Assembly: GCA_016283195.1 (NCBI GenBank)
Contig: JAEEML010000025.1
Coordinates: forward strand, 1 to 55,351
Direction: 5' to 3'
Length of the DNA: 55,351 bases
Origin: Deltaproteobacteria bacterium
Lineage (GTDB): Bacteria > JAEEML01
Shown piece after piece: positions 27,213 to 35,947 of this stretch (its first letter is position 1; the number at the start of each line of letters is the position of its first letter). A program made the position numbers and the translations under genes. The notes under the pieces were generated by a model. It saw only the letters and a program-made list of their open reading frames with translations, did no database searches and was not told where the DNA came from.

Positions 27213-27291
27213 AATTGTGGTACTCCCCCGCTATTTTAGCCGCATAAGCACAAAATAAGCACCTGCAAACTAGTGATAAATGTTTTGGACG

Positions 27292-27963
27292 TCAAGAACT
27301 ATGCGCAAAGAGAGCGGCATATTTAAAAAAGCGGCTGGCTTTGCCGGGAGCCGTTTTAACGGGGAAGCCGAGCTCATCTAATTTGGCTGCAAAGTAAGCT
27401 GATAATTCTTCTTTATAGAGAGCCGGTATTTCAATTTCCAGCTCAAAGGCCAGATTGTCACCGGGAAAAGTCACGCAGTCGTATTCCAGACGGAGGTTTA
27501 AATTTGCTCCGGCTGTCAGAGTTACTGATTTTTCCCAGATGTTTCTGCGATTAGTAAAGCTGCCGGCGTGGTAAAAATCTGCGCTTTGGTAATCATCACC
27601 CACTATTTTTGCCCAGGCCGGCGTAGCGAGCTCCGGAATTTTTTGCCGCAAGACAGCAAGCGGCGATTTTTGCCCATGCAGAATAGCGCTTCCCGTTTCC
27701 CGATCAATTTCTGTTTCGGCTTCCAGGCGCTCAGCCAAGGCACCTATTACCTTTCCGCCGCTCTTGGCCGTTAAAATAAAGCGCCCGTTTTCTTGCCGCA
27801 AACGCACTATATAGGAGCGCGGGCGGCCGTCTTTAGGCAAAAAAAAGTGATTTACTTGCCAAAGCGTGCCTATTTCTTTATCTCCGAGCGCTTTTGCCAG
27901 GTTAGCTAAATCTTTTTCACTATCAAGCAGATATTTTAATTCCAATTCGGTATGAGGCGTCAT
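27292..27963 (-). CDS. CYTH domain protein (class IV adenylate cyclase / thiamine triphosphatase superfamily)
   Basis: ELELKYLL, SYIVRLRQENGRFILTAKSG, LRLEYDCVTFPGDNLAFELEIEI. ATG 27963 preceded by GGAGGA. Confidence 0.85.
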   Translation of the reverse strand: MTPHTELELKYLLDSEKDLANLAKALGDKEIGTLWQVNHFFLPKDGRPRSYIVRLRQENGRFILTAKSGGKVIGALAERLEAETEIDRETGSAILHGQKSPLAVLRQKIPELATPAWAKIVGDDYQSADFYHAGSFTNRRNIWEKSVTLTAGANLNLRLEYDCVTFPGDNLAFELEIEIPALYKEELSAYFAAKLDELGFPVKTAPGKASRFFKYAALFAHSS

Positions 27964-28070
27964 TCTTTCCTCCACGCGCCGATATTCTACACAAATACTA
28001 AAGAATCTGGTGGCCCAAAAAGCAAGTTGGTGTATAGTGGGCGGGGCCTTTTGTAAAAAGAGGAGGGCTT

Positions 28071-28649
28071 ATGGCAAATCTCATAGACTATGTACAAAAT
28101 AGCGATCTCGAATATGCCTGCGCCGGGCGGCCGGTATTAATCAAATCCGCTCTTAGCGAGGAGGTGGTTATTGCCGAGACTTCGGCCAAAGCACCTGCCG
28201 GTTTTGGCGGCGGGACTAATGGTTTTCCGGAGCCGACAGCTGTTTTTCACCATGAGACAATAGCTATGATGATGGCCGGTAAACATGATAAAGTTGAAGA
28301 ACTGGCCAAGCTGGTAAAGCCCGATTCTTTGGTTTTGCCGCTGGTTTCCAAAGGCGGTGTTTGGGCTAATGTTACCTTGGGACGAAGCGCTGCGGCCGAT
28401 TTACACCTTGATGATCCCACCGCATCGGTTATTCATGCCACCTTTGAAATAGGTGCTCACGATTATCCTTTTGTGATGAAGGATATGGATTCTTCCAACG
28501 GCACCTATGTAAATTGCGAGCGCATTCAGCCTTATGTGCCGGTTAATCTGGCCAGCGGTGATTGTGTGCGCTTCGGTCACTCCATTTTTTATTTTCTTAA
28601 TGATAGCCATTTTACCGATTTACTTGAACTTTTTAGAGAAAAACAGTGA
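28071..28649 (+). CDS. FHA domain protein
   Basis: VTLGRSAAADLHLDDPTASVIHATFEI...FVMKDMDSSNGTYVNCERI. Confidence 0.88.
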   Translation: MANLIDYVQNSDLEYACAGRPVLIKSALSEEVVIAETSAKAPAGFGGGTNGFPEPTAVFHHETIAMMMAGKHDKVEELAKLVKPDSLVLPLVSKGGVWANVTLGRSAAADLHLDDPTASVIHATFEIGAHDYPFVMKDMDSSNGTYVNCERIQPYVPVNLASGDCVRFGHSIFYFLNDSHFTDLLELFREKQ

Positions 28650-29584
28650 ATGCTACTTTAGATTGGTTGGCAACGACCTACCATACATTTTTTTCCGTTT
28701 TCTTTTTTTGCTTCGGAGCCATCATCGGCTCTTTCTTAAATGTGGTTATTTACCGTTTGCCAAACGGTCTTTCCATCGCTTGGCCCGGATCGCATTGTCC
28801 AAAGTGCAACCACCACATTTCCTGGTACGACAATGTGCCGATTTTTAGCTGGCTTATTTTGCGCGGAAAATGCCGCCACTGCCATGAGCCGATAGCTATT
28901 CGCTATCCACTAGTGGAGCTTACAGGCGCCATTTTGCTCTGGTCACTCTTTATGCATTTTGGCCTCACACCTTATTTCGTGGCTAGCGCTGTTTTGGCCC
29001 TTATGCTGCTAGCTATCTCTTTTATCGATCTGGATAATTTTTATATACCTGATGTCTTGTCTCTGCCGGGCATTGTTTTGGGCATTCTCTTTGCCCTCTG
29101 GACCGGGCAGCCAACTTGGCAGGAAGCGCTTTTGGGGGCGGTAATCGGTGCCGGAATTTTGGCTCTGGTGCTGGTTTTGTTCCAAAAAATCACCGGCCGC
29201 GAAGGCATGGGCTGGGGTGATGTAAAACTAATGGGGATGCTTGGCGCTTTTTGCGGTGTTTGGGCGCTGCCCGCCATTTTATTTATCGGATCTCTGGTGG
29301 GTATTATAGCGGCCGCCATTTGGTTGGCCGGCAATCACCGGCCTGAAGAAGCCAAAGAAAAAGAAGAAATCAAAAAAGAACAAGAGAACACGAAAAAAGC
29401 CCAAGAGGCGAAAAAGAACAAAAAAGCCAAAGAGTCTAAGCTTGTGGAAGAAGATGACGATTTTGAAATCCCGGCCGGCGCGATACCTTTTGGCCCGTTC
29501 CTTTCTATCGGGGCTCTTTCCTGGGTTTTTGCTGATAGGCTGATTATGGAGCTTTTTCAGCGCTTTCAGGAGCTCTTTATATGA
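28646..29584 (+). CDS. pilD: Prepilin peptidase / N-methyltransferase with a Lys/Glu-rich insertion
   Basis: GAIIGSFLNVVIYRLP, CPKCNHHISWYDNVPIFSWLILRGKCRHCHEPI (two CxxC), SFIDLDNFYIPD, GMGWGDVKLMGMLGAF. GTG start overlapping the preceding stop. Confidence 0.95.
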   Translation: MNATLDWLATTYHTFFSVFFFCFGAIIGSFLNVVIYRLPNGLSIAWPGSHCPKCNHHISWYDNVPIFSWLILRGKCRHCHEPIAIRYPLVELTGAILLWSLFMHFGLTPYFVASAVLALMLLAISFIDLDNFYIPDVLSLPGIVLGILFALWTGQPTWQEALLGAVIGAGILALVLVLFQKITGREGMGWGDVKLMGMLGAFCGVWALPAILFIGSLVGIIAAAIWLAGNHRPEEAKEKEEIKKEQENTKKAQEAKKNKKAKESKLVEEDDDFEIPAGAIPFGPFLSIGALSWVFADRLIMELFQRFQELFI

Positions 29585-31008
29585 GGCGCCATTTAGTGGC
29601 TCTTTTGAGCACGGCTTTCGGTACCGCGCTTTTTATTATTACTATACTGGCCATGAGCGCGCTATTTACCAATCTGCGCGAGGAGCGGGCCTACAGCGCT
29701 TTGCAAAAAGCCTCACTGGTAGCCACGCTGGCCGGCGCCAGCAATATGCCGGCAGAAGCGCTTATAAGCGAGATGCAAAAGCACCTTGCTCTTTTGGGGC
29801 AAGAAGTAGCCATTACCGACCAAAACGGCCAAATAATTGCTGGTAGTGATGAGGCGCTTACAGGGCAAAATATTGCCGGTTTTAGTTTGCCTCTTTTCCG
29901 CGATGCCTCTCTGCCGCCTATTGATGTGCGGGCGGCTTATTACAGTGCGCCAATTTTGCGCAACAACAAATTTAACGGTTATGTACTGGTAAAGCAGAAT
30001 TTTTCGGCCACCGCCGCCGGTGTTTCCAAACGCAGCCACCTTTTAATCGGTACGGCTCTCATACTCTTTATTTTACTGGTCATAGCCAGTGATTTAATGG
30101 TGCGGCGCATTATTTTCAGGCCGGTTAATCGCCTGGAAAAAATTGTGGCTTCTTGCGGATTTTCCGACTTGCTGAGTGCCGATAAAGAGAGCCACGAACT
30201 ATCGACTCTTGGCCACACTATTGCTCAAATGAATATTAAACTCCAGGAAGATCGCGATTTTCAAAAAGAGCAACTGGAAAAATTAAAAGAAGCCCACCAT
30301 GAACTTGAGATTACAAAAACGGCTCTTACTTCGGCCGAGCGCGTAGCTTTTGCCGGGCGCCTGGCCTCTTCAATAGCGCATGATGTGGGCAATCCGCTGG
30401 GAGTGGTGCAGGGCTATTTAACTATGCTGGAAGCTCTTAATAGCAGCGAACAGCACCTGGTTATTCAAAAAATGCAACGCGAGTTGGATCGCATTACCTC
30501 GGCTATCCACTCTTTGCTGGATGTCAGCAGACCGATAACTTTGGAACGCGCACCGCTGGAAATAGCACCGTGGCTGGCAGCATTATGCGAAAATTTAACT
30601 AAAATGGCCCGGCTCACCGGCGTATCTCTCAGCCTGGAAAATTCCCTGCCGGCCGGTTTTACTTTTTCTCTGGATAAAGAGCGCCTGACAGCTGTTTTAG
30701 AAAATTTAATTATAAACGCGGCCGATGCCATGAATAGTAATAGTGCGGATAAAGAGCGCAAAATAAGAATAACGGCGGCTTTAAATGATAAAAATTTGAA
30801 AATTAATATAATAGATAACGGCCCGGGTATAAGCCAGGAAAACCGCGAAAAAGTTTTTGAGCCTTTCTTCTCTACCAAACCGGCCAACAGGGGTAGCGGG
30901 CTCGGTTTATATACGGCCAAACAAATAATTGAGCTGCATGGCGGAAAAATAAGTTTGACGAATGAAATAGATGGTGGCCTTAATGTTGCAGTTCTGCTCG
31001 CGGCGTGA
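29581..31008 (+). CDS. Membrane sensor histidine kinase
   Basis: Two TM segments, ASSIAHDVGNPLGVVQGYL H-box, NLIINAADAM, DNGPGISQENREKVFEPFFSTKPANRGSGLGLYTAKQII. Confidence 0.95.
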   Translation: MRRHLVALLSTAFGTALFIITILAMSALFTNLREERAYSALQKASLVATLAGASNMPAEALISEMQKHLALLGQEVAITDQNGQIIAGSDEALTGQNIAGFSLPLFRDASLPPIDVRAAYYSAPILRNNKFNGYVLVKQNFSATAAGVSKRSHLLIGTALILFILLVIASDLMVRRIIFRPVNRLEKIVASCGFSDLLSADKESHELSTLGHTIAQMNIKLQEDRDFQKEQLEKLKEAHHELEITKTALTSAERVAFAGRLASSIAHDVGNPLGVVQGYLTMLEALNSSEQHLVIQKMQRELDRITSAIHSLLDVSRPITLERAPLEIAPWLAALCENLTKMARLTGVSLSLENSLPAGFTFSLDKERLTAVLENLIINAADAMNSNSADKERKIRITAALNDKNLKINIIDNGPGISQENREKVFEPFFSTKPANRGSGLGLYTAKQIIELHGGKISLTNEIDGGLNVAVLLAA

Positions 31009-31105
31009 TATGTTAATCTCGTTCGCATGTGAGACGCATCCTGCAGACTCTCTGGAGCTTGCGGCGCGTTAGAATTGTAAACCCTAGCAAAGGAAGCGTA
31101 AGTAC

Positions 31106-31624
31106 ATGAAAATTTACCGCAAATTAATCCCAAGCATTGCTAAGGAAATTGTTCGTAACCTTTTAAATGAGAAACTGATTGAGGTCATTGATGGTCACCG
31201 CGATGATGCCGAATTGGATATTTGCGGCGTTCTGGTGAATTTTCTGAATGAAGAAGAGCGCCTGAACAGTGATGCTCGTGATCTCATCAAGCACCGCGGT
31301 TTGCCAATTGAAAAGCTGGGTATTGTTAAGAAGAACCTGGCTGAAAGCCGCAATTTCGCTGTTGGTGATGAGGCTGCCGATTGGATTCTCGAAAAAATGG
31401 TCGATGCTCTTTTTGCCTCAAATCACATTGGCGAAGTATATGCCGAAGATCACGATTTGAAACGCGTTATCAATGCTGTGCTTCGGCGTTATCAGGGTGT
31501 TGATGAACAAATCGATAAAGATGTGCGGGCGCGTCTCCGCCATGTGCGTGAAGGAACGCCCGAATGGGAAGTAGAATACGAGCGCATTATCGGTCAAATG
31601 CGTCGCACCCATGGAGTTGCCTAA
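31106..31624 (+). CDS. DUF507 family protein
   Basis: MKIYRKLIPSIAKEIVRNLLNEKLIEV... DVRARLRHVREGTPEWEVEYERIIGQMRRTHGVA. Confidence 0.8.
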   Translation: MKIYRKLIPSIAKEIVRNLLNEKLIEVIDGHRDDAELDICGVLVNFLNEEERLNSDARDLIKHRGLPIEKLGIVKKNLAESRNFAVGDEAADWILEKMVDALFASNHIGEVYAEDHDLKRVINAVLRRYQGVDEQIDKDVRARLRHVREGTPEWEVEYERIIGQMRRTHGVA

Positions 31625-31630
31625 GCGAAC

Positions 31631-32338
31631 ATGCCATCGGTATTTTTACTGCTGGATTCATCAACAGCAAACAGTGCGTGGGCTTTTGTGCGTGCAGGTG
31701 AGCTGGTAGCCGGAGGAAACGAAATAGCTCCTCCATCGGCCAGTGTTACTTTGGCGGCCCACCTTGAAGCTATCTTTCGCGAGCATAAAGAGCTACTTAG
31801 CGAGCTTGCTGGCGTTTATGTGGGCACGGGGCCCGGTAGTTTTACCGGTCTTAGAGTGGCTTTGGCTCTGGGGAAGGGCATTGCTTATGCCTCACATGTG
31901 CCGCTTAGAGGCTTTTCATCTCTCCTTGCTATAGCTTATAGCGCTTGGTCACAAAAACCAAATGCGCCTTATGTGGCAGCCATTATTGATGCCAAAAAAA
32001 GTGAGATTTACGGCGCGCTCTATCAGGTAAAAGATGGGGAATTACAAGAAGTAATAGCTCCTAAAGCTTATAACCCGGCCGCTTTTTCCAGTGAAGTGGC
32101 TAATAAGCTTAATGGTGATAAAGTGCTGCTTTGCGGTACCGGGCTTTCTTTGGTGCAAATTGATAATTGCCAAAAGCTGGATATTGCCGCTACTGCTGAT
32201 GGACTAGCCAAGTTGCTGAATATTTTACCGAAACAAAAAATGGACGAAGGAGAACTTTACAATTCTTGGAATTTGCGTCCATTTTACGCTAGACTGTCGG
32301 AGGCGGAAATCGGCCTCCTGGAGCGGGAGAAAAAATGA
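31631..32338 (+). CDS. tsaB: tRNA t6A biosynthesis protein TsaB (YeaZ)
   Basis: LLLDSSTANSAWAFV, GVYVGTGPGSFTGLRVALALGKGIAYA, AIIDAKKSEIYGALY. Confidence 0.93.
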   Translation: MPSVFLLLDSSTANSAWAFVRAGELVAGGNEIAPPSASVTLAAHLEAIFREHKELLSELAGVYVGTGPGSFTGLRVALALGKGIAYASHVPLRGFSSLLAIAYSAWSQKPNAPYVAAIIDAKKSEIYGALYQVKDGELQEVIAPKAYNPAAFSSEVANKLNGDKVLLCGTGLSLVQIDNCQKLDIAATADGLAKLLNILPKQKMDEGELYNSWNLRPFYARLSEAEIGLLEREKK

Positions 32339-32919
32339 AAAAGAATTTGTGGCTTTTAAGTATTGCGCTAATGGCAATGAGTTTTTCCGCTTGCTCAAAG
32401 CCGGGTACTGCGGCTCTTGGTAAGCCGCGAGCTGTTTTAGCAACAAATATGGGTGATATCACCCTGGAACTCGCCCCGGAACATGCGCCGCTCTCGGTTA
32501 AAAATTTCCAGCAATATTGCAAAGATGGCCACTATGATGGCACTATTTTTCACCGCGTTATTTCCACTTTTATGATTCAGGGCGGCGGTTTTACTGCCGA
32601 CATGGTGCAAAAACCCACCAGAGAGCCCATAAAAAATGAAGCACAAAATGGCCTTTCCAATGTGCGCGGCAGTGTGGCTATGGCCAGGACCGCTATTGTT
32701 GATAGTGCCACCGCTCAGTTTTATATCAATGTCGTGGATAATAAATTCCTCGATTTTAGAGCACCGGATCCCAGAAATTTTGGCTATGCAGTATTCGGAT
32801 CGGTAGTACAAGGAATGGAAGTAGTCGATAAAATTAAGGAAGTCCAGGTGGCAACCAAAAATGGAATGGAGAATGTTCCCGTTTCACCGATAATTATTAA
32901 TAGTTGCCAGCTTAAGTAG
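32335..32919 (+). CDS. Cyclophilin-type peptidyl-prolyl isomerase, predicted lipoprotein
   Basis: Lipobox-like MSFSAC; DGTIFHRVISTFMIQGGGF; GSVAMARTAIVDSATAQFYINVVDN. ATGA overlap with tsaB. Confidence 0.93.
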   Translation: MKKNLWLLSIALMAMSFSACSKPGTAALGKPRAVLATNMGDITLELAPEHAPLSVKNFQQYCKDGHYDGTIFHRVISTFMIQGGGFTADMVQKPTREPIKNEAQNGLSNVRGSVAMARTAIVDSATAQFYINVVDNKFLDFRAPDPRNFGYAVFGSVVQGMEVVDKIKEVQVATKNGMENVPVSPIIINSCQLK

Positions 32920-32952
32920 TAAATAAGGTTTCTTCTTTTAGGAGCTGATACC

Positions 32953-35901
32953 GTGGCGATCAATAAAGAAAAAGTATTACAAAATGCCCAAAAGTATTTC
33001 TTGAAAGGCGCAATTGATAAAGCTGTAAAAGAGTATCAGAAAATTATCGAAGAAGATCCCAATGATGTGCGTGTTTTGCTGAAAATCGGCGATTTACACA
33101 CCAAGTTGGGCGAGACTTCCGAGGCGACAAAAGCCTATTTGCAAGTGGCTGATTTTTATTCTAATCAGGGCTTTTATTTAAAAGCTGTTGCCGTTTATAA
33201 GCAAGTGCTCAAAATAGATGATACCCTGGTTGAGGTAAATGCGAAATTAGCTGAGCTATATCAGCAACTTGGGCTTATTGGCGATGCCATTACCCAATAT
33301 CAGCAAGTGGCGGTGCAGGCCGAGCGGGCAGGTAATAATCAGGAAGCGCTGGAAATACTGCGCAAGATGATTGACTTGGAGCCGGAAAATGTGCCCTGCC
33401 GCATTAAGCTGGGCGAGCTTTTGGCCAAAGAGGGTATGCGCAAAGAGGCTATTCGCGAGTTTGCTTTGGCCTCAGAAACCATCAAAAAGCAAGGGCGTAT
33501 AGATGACTATATGCGCGTTGCCGAGCGCCTCTCACACCTCTTACCGGAAAATGTGCAACTAATTCAGCAACTTGCAAATTATTATGTGCAAAAGGGCGAT
33601 GTAAAAAGAGCGCTTTCCAAGCTGCAAATTTGTTTCCGCTATGCTCCGCAAGATGTAATGACTCTGGGGCTTTTGAGCGAAGCTTTTGTGCGCCTTGGGC
33701 AAAATGATAAAGCTGTTTCCGTTTACCGTGAGCTTATTAAGATTCATAAAGCGCGGGGCGATATTGCTCCGGCTTTTGCTTATGCCGATAAACTCTTGGC
33801 TTTAAAGCCCGATGACCCGGAGTGCTTGGAGTTAACCGGCCGAAAGGCTCCGGAAAGTCAAGTGCCGGCCCCCGAAGAGACATTTACCGATATTAGCGGC
33901 AGCGCTCTTGATTTTACTTTGCCGCCTCCGCCCACAGATATGGACGGCATGATGATGCCCTTGGACGAGATGGAAGTTTCGGTAAAACCTGTAGGCGCAG
34001 GGAATGAGTCTCCGCAAGTGCTGGGGCGCATTGTCGCCAACAAGAAGAGTGTCAGCGAATTGACTAATATAACTATCCCCGGTGGCGGTGCGTCTTTTAT
34101 GCCTCCTCCTACTGAGGAAGATAATAGCGAATTTGAGCGACTCTTTGGCGAAGTAAAAGTCTTTTTGCAATATGGCCTTAAAAGCAAAGCCTTTGAGCAG
34201 CTGAAGACTTTGATGCGCCGTTTTCCCAGGCAGGCCGGCGGTTGGAAAGAATACCGCGAATTAGCCATTGCTCTAGGCAATGATTTTGAACGGCAAAAGG
34301 CCGAATCGGCTTTGGCTTCTCTTGGTATTACCTCATTTGATAGTGAGGTTGAAGAGCCGGCGGCGGCTCAGGCACCGGAGGTAGCAACACCAGTGGTGGT
34401 AGCTCCGGTAACCGAGCCTAAGCCCCAAGAAGAAGAGGATGGCGAAGAGTCCATTGATGTGGATATTTCTTCCGGCGATGAAATAGAAATCGATCTTGAC
34501 GGCGAAGAAGAGCCGGAAGAAGAAGTGGCCGAAGAGCCGGCGGCAGAAATGCCTATTATGCCGGTGGCGCCCATTAGCTTGGCTGAGAAACCGGTGGCAG
34601 AAATGCCTATTATGCCGGTGGCGCCCATTAGCTTGGCTGAGGAACCGGTGGCAGAAATGCCTATTATGCCGGTGGCGCCCATTAGTTTGGCTGAAGAGCC
34701 GGCGGCAGAAATGCCTATTATGCCGGTAGCGCCGATTATGCCGCTAGAACCGCTGCAACTTGCCGATATATCACCGGATATAGCCGAAACACCAACACCG
34801 GCTCCCTCTGCTCCGGCAGTAGATGATGGCGATTTCAACCTTGGCGCCGAACTTGATGATATAGTTCTTGAACTCAATGAAAGTGCCCCCGCAACTAATG
34901 AGCCGGATAACGATGACCAAATTTCCATGCACGAAGTGCTGGAAGAGTTTAAGCGCGGTGTAGCGGCTACCGTTTCCGATGAGGATTATACCACTCACTA
35001 TGATTTGGGCCAGGCTTACAAGGAGATGGGCCTTATTGACGAAGCTATCTTCGAATTTGAAAAAGCCGCCCAGTTTACTGCCAAAGAAGTTGACGCCTTA
35101 ACCATGATCGGCCTTTGTTATGCCGATAGCGGCAGAGCGGAAAAAGCGGTCGAAGTATTTAAAAAAGCTCTTAATTCCGATAAAATACAGGCTAATCAGA
35201 GAATTGGCCTGCGCTATGAACTTGCCAATGCTTTGGAGCTCGAGGGCAATAAAAAAGAAGCTTTGCAACTGTTTCAGAATGTTCATGAAGCCAATCCTGA
35301 CTACCGCGATGTAACGGCGCGCTGCGAAGCTTTGAAAAAACAAATGCATCCCCAGGAAACACCGCTAAATGTGGTAGCTACCGATGAGCCGACTTTTGAC
35401 CCATCACAACTGCTCTTTGATGATGATGACCTAGGGAAAGAAGTTGAAACAGCGCCTGCACCGGCTCCTGTTGCGGTTCCGGCTCCCGCTCCGGCTCCCA
35501 AGCCGCAGGCTACTCCAGCCCAGGAGCCGGTTATTTCGGTTATGCGCACCGCTACGCGCGATATTCACGAAGAAGCTACTATTCCCGGGCTCAGAGTGCC
35601 ACAGGATTTGCTTAATGAGATTGCTGCCGATGAAGCTAAAAAAGCTCAAGTAGCGCCGGCACCCGCGCCGGCACCAACGCCAGCGCCGGCTCCCAAACAG
35701 CCGGTTAAACAGCCGGTGGCACCGGCTACTAAGCCCACTGCTAAAGACCACGATAGCCGCCTTAATGCCTTACTTGGTGATTTGGATCTTGGGCTCATTA
35801 CCAAAAAAACTTCTTCCACTTCCAAAGCTGCAGGCTCTGGTGGCGAACAACGGAAAAGCGGCACACCCTCCGAAGTAAAGCACAAAATCGGATTTTTATA
35901 A
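32953..35901 (+). CDS. Large TPR-repeat protein with disordered Pro/Ala/Glu-rich linkers
   Basis: N-terminal TPRs (KGAIDKAVKEYQKIIEEDPNDVRVLLKIGDLHTKLGE...), second TPR block near residues 670-790, repetitive linkers. Confidence 0.85.
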   Translation: MAINKEKVLQNAQKYFLKGAIDKAVKEYQKIIEEDPNDVRVLLKIGDLHTKLGETSEATKAYLQVADFYSNQGFYLKAVAVYKQVLKIDDTLVEVNAKLAELYQQLGLIGDAITQYQQVAVQAERAGNNQEALEILRKMIDLEPENVPCRIKLGELLAKEGMRKEAIREFALASETIKKQGRIDDYMRVAERLSHLLPENVQLIQQLANYYVQKGDVKRALSKLQICFRYAPQDVMTLGLLSEAFVRLGQNDKAVSVYRELIKIHKARGDIAPAFAYADKLLALKPDDPECLELTGRKAPESQVPAPEETFTDISGSALDFTLPPPPTDMDGMMMPLDEMEVSVKPVGAGNESPQVLGRIVANKKSVSELTNITIPGGGASFMPPPTEEDNSEFERLFGEVKVFLQYGLKSKAFEQLKTLMRRFPRQAGGWKEYRELAIALGNDFERQKAESALASLGITSFDSEVEEPAAAQAPEVATPVVVAPVTEPKPQEEEDGEESIDVDISSGDEIEIDLDGEEEPEEEVAEEPAAEMPIMPVAPISLAEKPVAEMPIMPVAPISLAEEPVAEMPIMPVAPISLAEEPAAEMPIMPVAPIMPLEPLQLADISPDIAETPTPAPSAPAVDDGDFNLGAELDDIVLELNESAPATNEPDNDDQISMHEVLEEFKRGVAATVSDEDYTTHYDLGQAYKEMGLIDEAIFEFEKAAQFTAKEVDALTMIGLCYADSGRAEKAVEVFKKALNSDKIQANQRIGLRYELANALELEGNKKEALQLFQNVHEANPDYRDVTARCEALKKQMHPQETPLNVVATDEPTFDPSQLLFDDDDLGKEVETAPAPAPVAVPAPAPAPKPQATPAQEPVISVMRTATRDIHEEATIPGLRVPQDLLNEIAADEAKKAQVAPAPAPAPTPAPAPKQPVKQPVAPATKPTAKDHDSRLNALLGDLDLGLITKKTSSTSKAAGSGGEQRKSGTPSEVKHKIGFL
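34543..34738. repeat. 54-bp tandem repeat (AEMPIMPVAPISLAEEPV), about 3.6 copies
   Basis: GCAGAAATGCCTATTATGCCGGT recurs exactly at 34543, 34597, 34651 and 34705. Confidence 0.95.
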
Positions 35902-35947
35902 GCACTATATGAATTCTGTTACCTATTTGTATTTTGGATAATTTAAG

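Noticed and set aside
30465-31133. 222-aa antisense ORF over the histidine kinase
   Set aside because: Antisense to a well-supported kinase catalytic domain; no family resemblance.
34496-34729. Forward ORF with repeated RWQKCLLCRWRPLAWLRN
   Set aside because: Out-of-frame translation of the 54-bp repeats.
34368-34928. 186-aa Ser/Gly/Ile-rich antisense ORF over the 54-bp repeats
   Set aside because: Repetitive shadow frame of the TPR protein; the forward frame has clear TPR homology.
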